DNA from: Lepidodermella squamata
Taxonomy: Eukaryota > Gastrotricha
NCBI GenBank assembly: GCA_047495785.1
Contig: JBLDXI010000029.1
Span: 124,001-188,000 of the forward strand
DNA: 64,000 bases
Direction: 5' to 3'
The position numbers and the translations under genes are program-made. Position 1 is the first letter of the stretch, and each line of letters opens with the position of its first letter. Below the pieces are notes generated by a model. The model saw only the letters and a list, made by a program, of their open reading frames with translations, did not search any database and had not been told where the DNA came from. Positions 1 to 12,388 of the stretch are shown piece by piece.

Positions 1-120
1 AACTGTGGGGGTGGGTGATTTCCATCTTTCGCCTGCCTTCGCCCTCCTCAAAACCGTTTTTACGGTATAGATGCTTAATCGAGAGGAGGACTAAATAAAA
101 CCATTATTATTATTATTATT

Positions 121-3100
121 ATGATATTTTTCAGACGCGCTAGACGACGATGATGACAACGACGGCATTTCTGATGCCGACGAAAAGAAGGATTCGGATG
201 GTGATGGCGTGCCAGGTAAGCGCACTTGGAACGGCTGGTTCGGGAGCGCGAGTTGCATCATTGTGTTTCTTTGTTCGCAGATTATCTCGACGACGATGAT
301 GATAACGATGGCATCCCAGATTCGCAAGACAAGGATGATGATGGCGATGGCATTCCGGACGACCAGGAAGACAGCGATGGCGACGGTGTGCCAGGTTAGT
401 TCCGGGCCGTGATGTGCAACTGCGCGTTGTGGGGAGGGCACCGTTGGGTATTGCGTTGCGAAAGGCTGAAATGTGCGGGGTTGCGAGCTTTCGAGCTTAG
501 CCCAGCTAGGTTCGGGGATTGTCGGTTGGGTTTCACTTCCGGGCTGGCATGCGTTTGGAATAGGTTGGCGGTAGTTCCCGGGTTGCGGTATTGAGGTTCG
601 CTGGGAATCTCGTGCGTGCATGGCGCAGGTGGCGCTGGGTTTCGAGCTTCGAACTCTTGTTGAGCTTCGAATTGACGCTTTCAATGATATTTTTCAGACG
701 CGCTAGACGACGATGATGACAACGACGGCATTTCTGATGCCGACGAAAAGAAGGATTCGGATGGTGATGGCGTGCCAGGTAAGCGCACTTGGAACGGCTG
801 GTTCGGGAGCGCGAGTTGCATCATTGTGTTTCTTTGTTCGCAGATTATCTCGACGACGATGATGATAACGATGGCATCCCAGATTCGCAAGACAACGATG
901 ATGATGGCGATGGCATTCCGGACGACCAGGAAGACAGCGATGGCGACGGTGTGCCAGGTTAGTTCCGGGCGGTGATGTGCAACTGCGCGTTGTGGGGAGG
1001 GCACCGTTGGGTATTGCGTTGCGAAAGGCTGAAATGTGCGCGGTTGTGAGCTTTCGAGCTTAGCCCAGCTAGGTTCGGGGATTGTCGGTTGGGTTTCACT
1101 TCCGGGCTGGCATGCGTTTGGAATAGGTTGGCGGTAGTTCCCGGGTTGCGGTATTGAGGTTCGCTGGGAATCTCGTGCGTGCATGGCGCAGGTGGCGCTG
1201 GGTTTCGAGCTTCGAATTGACGCTTTCAATGATATTTTTCAGACGCGCTAGACGACGATGATGACAACGACGGCATTTCTGATGCCGACGAAAAGAAGGA
1301 TTCGGATGGTGATGGCGTGCCAGGTAAGCGCACTTGGAACGGCTGGTTCGGGAGCGCGAGTTGCATCATTGTGTTTCTTTGTTCGCAGATTATCTCGACG
1401 ACGATGATGATAACGATGGCATCCCAGATTCGCAAGACAACGATGATGATGGCGATGGCATTCCGGACGACCAGGAAGACAGCGATGGCGACGGTGTGCC
1501 AGGTTAGTTCCGGGCCGTGATGTGCAACTGCGCGTTGTGGGGAGGGCACCGTTGGGTATTGCGTTGCGAAGGGCTGAAATGTGCGGGGTTGCGAGCTTTC
1601 GAGCTTAGCCCAGCTAGGTTCGGGGATTGTCGGTTGGGTTTCACTTCCGGGCTGGCATGCGTTTGGAATAGGTTGGCGGTAGTTCCCGGGTTGCGGGATT
1701 GAGGTTCGCTGGGAATCTCGTGCGTGCATGGCGCAGGTGGCGCTGGGTTTCGAGCTTCGAATTGACGCTTTCAATGATATTTTTCAGACGCGCTAGACGA
1801 CGATGATGACAACGACGGCATTTCTGATGCCGACGAAAAGAAGGATTCGGATGGTGATGGCGTGCCAGGTAAGCGCACTTGGAACGGCTGGTTCGGGAGC
1901 GCGAGTTGCATCATTGTGTTTCTTTGTTCGCAGATTATCTCGACGACGATGATGATAACGATGGCATCCCAGATTCGCAAGACAACGATGATGATGGCGA
2001 TGGCATTCCGGACGACCAGGAAGACAGCGATGGCGACGGTGTGCCAGGTTAGTTCCGGGCCGTGATGTGCAACTGCGCGTTGTGGGGAGGGCACCGTTGG
2101 GTATTGCGTTGCGAAAGGCTGAAATGTGCGGGGTTGCGAGCTTTCGAGCTTAGCCCAGCTAGGTTCGGGGATTGTCGGTTGGGTTTCACTTCCGGGCTGG
2201 CATGCGTTTGGAATAGGTTGGCGGTAGTTCCCGGGTTGCGGGATTGAGGTTCGCTGGGAATCTCGTGCGTGCATGGCGCAGGTGGCGCTGGGTTTCGAGC
2301 TTCGAATTGACGCTTTCAATGATATTTTTCAGACGCGCTAGACGACGATGATGACAACGACGGCATTTCTGATGCCGACGAAAAGAAGGATTCGGATGGT
2401 GATGGCGTGCCAGGTAAGCGCACTTGGAACGGCTGGTTCGGGAGCGCGAGTTGCATCATTGTGTTTCTTTGTTCGCAGATTATCTCGACGACGATGATGA
2501 TAACGATGGCATCCCAGATTCGCAAGACAACGATGATGATGGCGATGGCATTCCGGACGACCAGGAAGACAGCGATGGCGACGGTGTGCCAGGTTAGTTC
2601 CGGGCCGTGATGTGCAACTGCGCGTTGTGGGGAGGGCACCGTTGGGTATTGCGTTGCGAAGGGCTGAAATGTGCGGGGTTGCGAGCTTTCGAGCTTAGCC
2701 CAGCTAGGTTCGGGGATTGTCGGTTGGGTTTCACTTCCGGGCTGGCATGCGTTTGGAATAGGTTGGCGGTAGTTCCCGGGTTGCGGTATTGAGGTTCGCT
2801 GGGAATCTCGTGCGTGCATGGCGCAGGTGGCGCTGGGTTTCGAGCTTCGAATTCTTGTTGAGCTTCGAATTGACGCTTTCAATGATATTTTTCAGACGCG
2901 CTAGACGACGATGATGACAACGACGGCATTTCTGATGCCGACGAAAAGAAGGATTCGGATGGTGATGGCGTGCCAGGTAAGCGCACTTGGAACGGCTGGT
3001 TCGGGAGCGCGAGTTGCATCATTGTGTTTCTTTGTTCGCAGATTATCTCGACGACGATGATGATAACGATGGCATCCCAGATTCGCAAGACAACGATGAT

Positions 3101-3674
3101 GATGGCGATGGCATTCCGGACGACCAGGAAGACAGCGATGGCGACGGTGTGCCAGGTTAGTTCCGGGCGGTGATGTGCAACTGCGCGTTGTGGGGAGGGC
3201 ACCGTTGGGTATTGCGTTGCGAAAGGCTGAAATGTGCGGGGTTGCGAGCTTTCGAGCTTAGCCCAGCTAGGTTCGGGGATTGTCGGTTGGGTTTCACTTC
3301 CGGGCTGGCATGCGTTTGGAATAGGTTGGCGGTAGTTCCCGGGTTGCGGTATTGAGGTTCGCTGGGAATCTCGTGCGTGCATGGCGCAGGTGGCGCTGGG
3401 TTTCGAGCTTCGAATTCTTGTTGAGCTTCGAATTGACGCTTTCAATGATATTTTTCAGACGCGCTAGACGACGATGATGACAACGACGGCATTTCTGATG
3501 CCGACGAAAAGAAGGATTCGGATGGTGATGGCGTGCCAGGTAAGCGCACTTGGAACGGCTGGTTCGGGAGCGCGAGTTGCATCATTGTGTTTCTTTGTTC
3601 GCAGATTATCTCGACGACGATGATGATAACGATGGCATCCCAGATTCGCAAGACAACGATGATGATGGCGATGG
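121..3674 (+). repeat. Tandem array of 545/563-bp units, each with two TSP3 exons
   Basis: Seven units start at about 121, 684, 1229, 1774, 2319, 2882 and 3445. Spacings are 563, 545, 545, 545, 563 and 563 bp; the last unit is broken off after about 230 bp where exon B changes sequence. Each complete unit contains an 81-bp exon, a 65-bp intron, a 114-bp exon and a 285- or 303-bp intron. The 18-bp length difference is an extra copy of a CTTCGA-AGCTT-type stretch near 650, 2850 and 3413. Units differ at only a handful of positions, introns included, which means recent amplification or homogenisation. Each unit adds 65 residues in frame. Confidence 0.97.
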
Positions 3675-6600
3675 AAAATCTGACTTTGCTGGTGATACTG
3701 ATGGTGACGGCATCGCTGGTAAGTCTCTCTTCGGATTTTTCTCAACTTTTCTCCGATCCACGTACTTTGTTTCGCTGGGTTCTTTGAGGCATTTGTAGTG
3801 CAAGTGGTTGCAGCTAAAACATTGAAATACCTGTTCAAGGTTTTGCAGTTAAAATTTGCTGTGTGACGGTTAAGGGTGACGTTGCCGCGTTCACCTGTTA
3901 TCATACATGCTATCCAAGTTATTCCATTTATAATTGAATTCAAAGAAATATTCGGTCAGGATAATTCTAATAGGAGTCATCCACTTAGTCATGAACTTTC
4001 GCACGCATTTTCGTTTCAACGATTATTTTTTGTTTTCCAGATATTCATGATAATGATGACGATAACGACGGCGTTTTCGGTAATTACATTCCGCTTTTGA
4101 TGTTTCCTCTGTGCCTTTACCTCAGTTTTATTTATCTTTTATAATACTCGTTGAACCGAGCATATTATATATTTCTGATTTGTATTCAGATTCAGTTGAC
4201 CATGACGACGATAACGATGGCATTGCTGATTCTCAAGAACCCATCGATAGTGATTTTGACGGCATTCCCGGTATTTTGCCAGGCTATTTATATTTCACTA
4301 ACTGATAAAATATTCAATTTTTCAACAAGACTTCATCGACGACGATGATGATAACGATGGCATCCCAGGTAGGCTAATTAACGTAAGAGGAGATCATAAT
4401 TCAGCTGAAAATTCCACTCAGATTCCGAAGACGAAGACGACGACGGCGACGGCATTCCGGACGCTGACGAGCGCCTCGATTCGGATGGCGATGGCATCCC
4501 AGGTTTGAAATCGGGCTCAGTGCTTTGTTAGGCTTGCCGCTTCAACTTTAGTTACCGCTTTATAGACTACCTTGATCCAGATGACGATAATGACGGAATG
4601 CCAGGTATGTATGCGCTTTTTTAGTTCGCTTGATCATATCATCCTCTTCAGCCTCTGAACATTTAATATATCGCCCATATGCTTTCAGACTCGAATGACG
4701 TCGACGATGACGGTGACGGAGTTTCGGACAAGGATGAGGTCATCGGACCTGATTCGGATAACGACGGAATTCCAGGTATGAGAAAATTAATCAGTAACTG
4801 ATAAACATTTAGGCGTGGTTTTCGCTTTTATGATTAACGAGACCGATGATAAAACGGGGCGCTTCGCCATAAAATCTAGCTCACTCTACTCACATAAGCA
4901 CGCAAATATTGGTGCGCTGCTTTTTTGCGCGAGCGTGCGCGCACTGCTATAATATTGAATACGCGTTGATGCGAGCGAGCACTGAATGCGCGCGCCGGCC
5001 AACGCTAATCGAAACAGCGCGCTTCCAACTATATATGTATCCCTCTTACAGACGCCGCTGATCTGGACGCTGATGCCGACGGTATCCCGGATGAGCTCGA
5101 GATAGGTGTGTTTCCTATATTCACTATGCCGTATACTATTACTCAAAATTATTACTGCTGGCTCTACGAGAAAAAACGAGCCGAACTCAACCAGAGTGGC
5201 TCATGATAAAATATGACTGAAAGGCACTTGTGGTTGTCGGACCGCAGACAGTTATTCTGATGTTATTGGCGCCTAATCAATATCATAAGCAGTTGTTTAT
5301 TGTTGTTCTCGCTCTACTTCTATTTGTTCGCGGGGCAGATACCGACGGCGACGGTACGCCGGACTACCTCGACGAAGACGATGATGGCGACGGCGTGCCA
5401 GGTTTGAGCTTAAATATACCTTTCATTTCAGAAAATTGTAGCAATTTCTTATAATTTGAAGATTGGCAAGACAATGACGACGATGGCGACGGTATTCCGG
5501 ACGAGAAAGAAAAACTTGGAGGCCCCCCAGCAATCGATCTGATTGCTGATTCCGACGGCGATGGAATACCCGACGCCATGGTTACAAAAAACTTCGGGTT
5601 TGATTTTAAAAAATTTGAATTTTCGCGTTTTAAGGATGATGATGATGACAATGATGGAATTCCGGACTATTTGGATTTGGACGACAACAACAACGGCATT
5701 GTCGACCGGAGCGAAAAGAAACTGGCCGACTCTGATGGTGATGGCATCCCAGGTACGAAATACGCCGGCGCCAGAATTTCATGCTTATTTCGTGTCGTTT
5801 TGCCTGCCTAATTAGATAGTAGTTGTTTTTACATCGTTTAGTTCATGCTGTAATCATAGAGTTTAGAGTATTCAGATGAAATCACTTTTAGGAATTAGGA
5901 GATGCATGCAGTGTTGTTTGTTGTTCAATGGTTTTATTTGCTATATACGTCTAGATATCTTGGATGCGGATGATGACAATGATGGCATACCAGGTTAATA
6001 ATAATTCCTTTTTCGCTCACATTTTCCTCAACTGAGTTTTGCCAACTAAAAACTAAATCGCGGAATTTCGCGAGCTGAAATCCCGTCAGCTATTACTAAA
6101 ATCAATCAATGACAAATGCGAAAAGTGATTGCGAGGAAAACGAGGGTAAATTAACTCGAAGCCTATGCCAACGCCCGTCTTTTCCTTCACGTATCCTGGA
6201 AATTCCTTGAAATTAATTAGACAGCATCGTTAAGAACTTTTCTATTTAGCTAGCGCAACCTATACATAATAATATAAAAGCCCTCGAAGAACCGTTTAAA
6301 TGTGCACCGTTGCTGAATGCTACCTTCGTTAAAAGATTCCTCGCACGACAACACTCGAGATCGTATTTGAAATGTTGTGAATAGAGTCAAATTGGCACAG
6401 ATTCTCCCGCACATTGCACAGTTTAATTGCCTAGACATCGAGCAACATTTTATGCTCGGTAAATGGAATCAAAGCCGAAAATATAGTCTGGGTGCCTTTA
6501 TGCCTCGTCTCCGCGACAATAGCTGAATTTTTGAAACTCCAAGATCCGACGTTTTTAATTGGCAAAATTCAGAAATTTGGAAATTGCGTTGCTAATTGAT

Positions 6601-9600
6601 GTTTTTTGTATCATTTGCATCTTGCTCGCTGCAGACGAGCTGGACACAGATGATGACAACGATGGCATCCCGGATCACCTGGATGACGAAAGGAATGACG
6701 GCCACCAGCGAGCTCGTCTCAAGGATTCGGACGGGGATGGAATACCTGACTGGCTCGATCAGGACGATGATAATGACGGCATCAGGGATGACATCGATCC
6801 AGACGATCATACACCGGCACCACGCGGTCTGAAATTGGCCAATTTGAACCACGACCTCGACAATGATGGCTTCCCAGATGACCGTTAGATTGCTTTACAT
6901 GAGCTAAATCTGCAAGCATTATGAGCCCTTTTATTTCAGAGGATGACGATGACGATAACGACGGAATCATCGATAGCTACGATAGGGACAACAACGGCAA
7001 TGGAGTGCCTGATGATGTGAGACGGCAGTGTGCTGAATGAGTTTTCCTTTATTGAAAATTATTGATTTCGCAGATCGAACAGCGTGATTCCGATGGCGAC
7101 GGTGAGCCTGACGTCACGGACTTGGATGACGACAACGACGGCATCCCCGACTACCTGGATGAGGACTGTGACGGCGACGGCATTGAGGACCACTTGCGTG
7201 ACACTGATGGCGACGGCATTCCGGATTACTTGTGAGTGTTGCTACTTATAGGTCTCAATCGATTTTGATTGCGTTCTTTCAGGGATGCCGATGCAAATGG
7301 TGATGGTCGGAAGGACATGCTGAAAGACATCGACCGTGACGGCATTGTTGACGCTTTGGTAGGGAAATGGCTTATAGCGTTGCACGTCTTCGAATGACTG
7401 TGTCTCTTCCTATCTAAATTAGGATCCTGATGATGACAACGACGGAGTGCCAGATTACTTGGACTCGGATGCCAACGGCAACGGTATTCCTGATGTTATC
7501 GAAGTCAAAGATACAGATGGAGACGGTATCGCTGGTAAGTCCCGAGTTCGAAAAGTTAATTGAAATTTTTAAGAAGATTAGGAATTACGAGAAATGTTTC
7601 AAGCAAGGTTCTAAATGCTTGCTTCAAATGACTGATGAAACGCAGCATTAAGTGTAGATCACCGCTTTATTTGAAAAAAAACTCGATGAAGGGAAATAAG
7701 GTGCTGCCAACACTTTTCGGAATTTGTTTAAAAACAATCGGTGAAGTATGACAAAAATGTTATTCTCACACAGACTGGATCGACGATGATGACGATAACG
7801 ATGGCATCCCCGATTTCGAAGATGTCGACGCCAACGGCGACGGCATTGTCGATAAGTTGAAGGACGGCGACGGTGATGGTGTGCCTGATCTTTACGATAC
7901 CGATGCTGACAACTTCGGTGAGTGATCCATTGAGTGGTCATTGCGAGACGAATTGCTAATGTTTTGTACTCATGTCTCAGGCGGTTTTGATAAGCTGAAG
8001 GACTCGGATGGCGACGGCACCCCGGACTTTTTGGATGGAGATGATGGCATCCCAGATCGTCTGGATGACGACGATGACGGTGATGGCGTTGCCGATTCAA
8101 GTGAGTTTATTTGGCGCTTCCTATTCGTTTCAGAAGCTTTATGTCAATGATTAGGCGAGGATGCTAATGGAGACGGCCGGCCTGATTTGTTAGCTGCGAT
8201 TAACAAGGACATTTCTGAACTACCGTCTGCCATCAAGAACCGCGATACTGATTCAGATGGTGTGCCAGACTGGCTGGATGAGGACGATGACGGCGACGGC
8301 GTGCCGGACTCGTATGATTCCGATGTCGACGGAGACGGCCGGCCCGAGCGCATCTTCCGCGGCGGCGTCCTCATCGCGAAGCTAGGCGAATCGCGCGTTC
8401 TGCCTGGCGGTCTGCGTGACATTGACTTCGACGGCCTGCCAGATGCTTACGATGACGATGATGACAATGACGGCGTGCCGGATATCCATGACCTTGACCA
8501 GGACGGTAACGGCATCCTGGATGAGGTCGAGCGGCGTCAGCGCCCTCACACCGGCATCAATCGTACACAGGCTGGTTTGCCGCGCCAGAAGCAATACACG
8601 TTTGCGCAGCAAGATCGCGACTTTGATAACGACGGCATCCCAGGTACAAATATTTTTCAAATTAGTGGCTCTCGGCTAAAGACTACATTCAAAATTCTGG
8701 ACCACCTATGATTTATTCATAAAAATTGATTTTTCAGATTACCTGGATAACGATGATGATAACGATGGCATCATTGTAAGTTGACATTTCATCGGGTCTT
8801 TGGATTGAAATCATTTTGTTGCTCCTATAGGATCTTTTGGACGATGATGACGATAACAACGGCATCGTTGACCTGAGTGAGGACTGGGATGGCGACGGTT
8901 TGCCCAACTTCATGGACAAGGACATGGATAGCAATGGCTGGTTCGATTACTACCTTGACACTGACCAAGACAGCGTGCCTGACTACCTCGATTTCGATGA
9001 CGATGACGATGGCGTAAGTTCACAAGGCCATCATCACCTTGAAGAAGCCGACTCTATTTACTTTACAGATCCCTGACTACCTGGACCTCGATGGTAATGG
9101 GGATTATATTCCCGATATCTTGCAAGACCTTGATCGCGATGGAATCCCTGGTAAGCTCCAGCCACCTGATTTCCGGGTGTTTTGTGTTACATATATATTT
9201 GATTTAAGACCATCTCGACTTGGATGCTGACGGTAATCGTATCATGGACTCGAACGAGGACCATGACCATGACGGCATTCCCGACTACTGGGACAACGAC
9301 GACGACAACGACGGAATCCCAGATTACCTCGACCCGGATGATGACAACGATGGCGTGCTCGACGTGAATGAAGACGCGGACAACGACGGCGTGCCAGATT
9401 ACGTCGACTGGGAAATCAACGGATTCCGCTCGCCGCGTCACTACAGAGACACGGACCAGGACGGCCTGCCCGACTTGTTCGATGACGACGACGACAATGA
9501 CGGAATTCCGGACGCGAAGGACCCGGATGCGAATGGCGACAAGATTCTCGACCGCAACCAGGACGAAGACCAGGACGGTATTCCGGACTATGTCGACGAC

Positions 9601-10665
9601 GATGCGAACGGAGACCACGTTCCTGATTCATTTGAAATCGGTAATCCTGTTAGATTTCATCTCCACTTATTGTCTCATCTTTTTGTTTCAGATACTGACA
9701 GGGATGGTATCCCCAACTGGCTGGACCTCGACGACCTGGACGGAGATGGCCTGCGTGATTGGATCGACGAAGACGCTGATGGAAACGGCATCAACGATGC
9801 TGAAGAACGGTTTGCTGCCGCGGCCAAGTTGGCGCTTGAAATGGGCGAAATCGACTCGGACTGCGACGGCATTCCAGATTCGGAGGATGAAGATGACGAT
9901 AACGACGGCGTGCCTGATGCCAAGGACGACGACGATGATGGCGATGGCGTTCCGGACGAATTCGACAAGGGCGAGCAGAACAGTTTGTTCGCTGGATTGG
10001 TCGGAAAACGCGACGAAAGCCATCACGAAAGCCATCACGGTCATCACGATCACGGTCACGGTCACGGTCATGAAGAAAGCGATGAAGAGGAGTCACACGA
10101 TCATGACGAGCACAGTGAAGAGGACGAGTACGATCTGCTAGATGTGCTGCACGCGTGGATCAACGGCGAAGTCGATCCGAAGAACCTCGAATCTGCTGAA
10201 CCTGAGGCTGAGGAAGCTGAGGATGGTGGGGATGAGGAAAAGGGCGAGTGTGAAGGTGACGACTGCGAGGCGGCCGAATCAAAGTCGTTGTTGCAGGAGG
10301 CGTACGACAGCGTTTTAGGCCGGTTGAATGCGCTGCGGGAGCGTTTCGAGGTGCCGGAGGATGCGCCGAAACACCCGCACGAGCTGAAGCAGGAAATCGA
10401 CCTGCCTGAACTCATTTCCACTATAGGCTCGCGCCTGAAGCGTCAGTTTGTCAACTGGCGCGAGGGCAAGAAGATCTGCCGCGTGATAGCAGGCAGCCGG
10501 CCGCGAGCTCAAGCCGCAGCCAAGGTCACCAAGCCCAAGATCGGCCAAAAGCCGCCAGTGAAAGTCGTCCCGAAGCCCGCCCAACAGCAGCAACAACAAG
10601 CGAAGCCGGTAGTACAGCGACAACAACCAAAGCAGCATCAATTGAACAAGCAGATTAAGAATTGA
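135..10665 (+). CDS. Giant thrombospondin type 3-like repeat protein (5' end outside window)
   Basis: Spliced gene, partial at its 5' end. Exons read: 14 array exons (81 and 114 bp alternating, 135-215 to 3605-3718), then 4041-4079, 4190-4270, 4330-4368, 4422-4502, 4566-4604, 4689-4775, 5052-5105, 5339-5401, 5462-5580, 5635-5752, 5955-5993, 6635-6883, 6940-7016, 7074-7231, 7283-7358, 7423-7534, 7774-7917, 7981-8100, 8155-8643, 8738-8775, 8831-9013, 9069-9150, 9209-9640 and 9692-10665 (stop TGA). The protein is almost wholly [11 protein letters not shown] / DSDGDGIPD-type motifs, the calcium-binding aspartate-rich pattern of thrombospondin type 3 repeats. No EGF-like or TSP C-terminal lectin domain is visible. 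After the repeats comes a His-rich stretch ([13 protein letters not shown], about 10018-10070), an acidic Asp/Glu region, a short helical segment and a basic Gln-rich tail. A secreted or matrix Ca2+-binding role is inferred; no signal peptide lies in the window. Phases agree across all exons listed, so the model is firm although the protein has no name. Confidence 0.88.
5581..5634 (+). other. 54-bp in-frame segment, probably a short retained or excised intron
   Basis: Between GACGCCATG and GATGATGATGAT lies an AT-rich 54-bp stretch that begins GT and ends TTTTAAG. It is open in frame, so it could be translated as a Phe/Lys-rich insert. Removing it joins ...PDAM to [11 protein letters not shown] and restores the normal repeat, so I favour an intron with an AAG acceptor. 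Confidence 0.55.
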
Positions 10666-11804
10666 TAGACCTTTTAAATCATGTTAAATATAGAAAAAAA
10701 TGAACGCATAAAATGTGCAAAAAATGTGCAACGGTCACGAAAAAGTTTCTTATGTCACCTGCCTGTTTGTCCCGTGTTTTCTATACATATAATATGTTTC
10801 ACCTTTCGTCTTGCCTATAAATCTTTGTTGGTGTATGTTTTCGAAGCGAAAACGCGTGTGGACAGGCGCTGCGATAAGAACCTTCACTATTCATCTTCAC
10901 TTTCGTGTTATCATCATGTGCCGTCGTTTGCTGTGTCTGTCACTCACATCTTGTTGCTCGCAGTTCACATGGGCGTCTTCGTCGGGGAAATTTTTCTACC
11001 TATTTTCATGATAATGTTCCCGCTTTCACGACTCGCGCTGAAAAATTGTCGCTATTCATTTATTATATTGATATGGAAATACCTCATGCACCTTCTCCGA
11101 TACTCATAACGCGCATTTACTGCTATCACCACAACACACCAAAGAGACAATTTTTCAGCGGAAATTTTTCTGTTATTTCTCTCTCGCATCATCCATGACT
11201 GTGTTTGACGTTCAGCTATACTTTTACAACTATTTATGTGTCAAATTAACTATATTGTTATTGCACCGATATGTGTATTAGTTTCGACCGTGATCATTTG
11301 CAAATTACTATGAAATTATCATTGTTTGCTTATTGACTGCTGAGTGCGACCGTGCGATCGCACGGCTGCGATGCGCGCGGTAGCGGAAACCTGTGACAAA
11401 GTAAAAGAAACTGAAATGAAAAAACGATGTTTTTTGCCTCGAAACAACAAAGTTACAGTTAGGTAACTCGGCAACTTGGGCTGCGCACTAGCTTGAACAG
11501 GAGACATCGCAGAGAAAAGGCTGGCCGCAATGATTTATGATTTTATCGATTTATTTGTTTGCCGTGGTTGATCGACTTTACTCATTTTTCCAACTCAGGA
11601 TAACAAGCCTGCGGTTTCACACGGTGCAAGACATAGTAGGTAGGTATATTGGGTATCCTTTGCCGAAATAACAGTATGGATGGTCAAGCAATTTTCTATT
11701 TCGAAACCTGTTCGAAACCCTACACGCTTGGATACGCACTTCCAGGCCTCTGTTTTTTAGCGAATCTCGGTGGTTTCGGTTATCCTATTAGTGTCATGTT
11801 ACAG
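10666..11804. other. Intergenic stretch after the TSP3 gene
   Basis: AT-rich sequence without a convincing exon or obvious repeat. It should hold the 3' UTR of the TSP3-repeat gene, but I see no canonical AATAAA close to the stop codon. A short splice-bounded segment near 11600 could belong to the LRRC34-like fragment downstream, but it does not read clearly as a leucine-rich repeat. Confidence 0.5.
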
Positions 11805-12291
11805 AATTTACTGGTTCTACTATCGATACGGGAAACAAAATCAGCTTTCAACTGAAAATTCTTGACCTCGGAGCTAATCGACTCGAAGACCCTGGCGCTA
11901 TTCGCCTCACACAGAGCCCAACTAACAGCAACAACTGCCTGAAGTGCCTGATTGTGACATTCAACGACATCAAGGGCGAGGGGCTGTGCGCCCTCGCAAC
12001 TATGATGCAGACTAACTTCTCCATCGACGAGATATACATTTGTGGCAACATTTTCGACGACAAGTCAGCTCGCATGTTCGTGGAGCTGCTCGAAAACGGG
12101 CGGATAAGCTACAGCGAAATCGACATCCGGCCGTACGAAGTCGACGGCGTGGTCTACGTCGCCGAGCTCAACAACCGACAGGTACTACGGCGATGACGTG
12201 CCACAGGAGAATCAGGGCTTCGCGGGTTTCGCATGCAAAAATTCGCGGCGCCCCGCACGATGCGGGCGAGAAGCCGTCGAAAGCCCAGTAG
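11805..12291 (+). pseudogene. LRRC34-like leucine-rich repeat protein, 3' fragment
   Basis: After an ACAG acceptor at 11804 the frame reads KILDLGANRLEDPGAIRL, then LRR-type sequence (CLKCLIVTFNDIKGEGLCAL, IDEIYICGNIFDDKSARMF), then a tail ELLENGRISYSEIDIRPYEV followed by DGVVYVAELNNRQ. From memory of the family, this tail matches the C-terminus of LRRC34 (ribonuclease-inhibitor-type LRR protein), whose ending is ...GRLKPDNTDVEPFVVDxHxYLAEVSNGL...YY. Just after NNRQ (about 12181) the expected YYG... continuation is one base out of frame (YYGDDVPQENQG in the next frame), so the frame used ends early at 12196. No upstream LRR exons are evident before the preceding gene ends. It is therefore either a truncated pseudogene, a gene with an assembly or base error, or a gene whose CAG|GTACTA at 12181 is a donor. 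Repeat family is firm; functional status is not. Confidence 0.5.
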
Positions 12292-12388
12292 TAGTAGTAG
12301 TCTGCTGAAAACAAACATGAATCATCTCTTTGATTTTAATTACGGATAATTAGAACTGTCTATTTTTCTGATTCATGATTTGCGAAAA

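Noticed and set aside
91-3651. Long minus-strand open frames of about 182-197 codons repeated in every array unit
   Set aside because: They are shadows of the tandem units: they cross both introns and exons of the plus-strand gene, have Ile/Val-rich or Ser-rich translations of the Asp-codon repeats, and show no splice or domain evidence.
121-3674. Regularly spaced repeats as a CRISPR or satellite array
   Set aside because: Units are over 500 bp, nearly identical throughout with no unique spacers, and contain phased exons of a eukaryotic gene.
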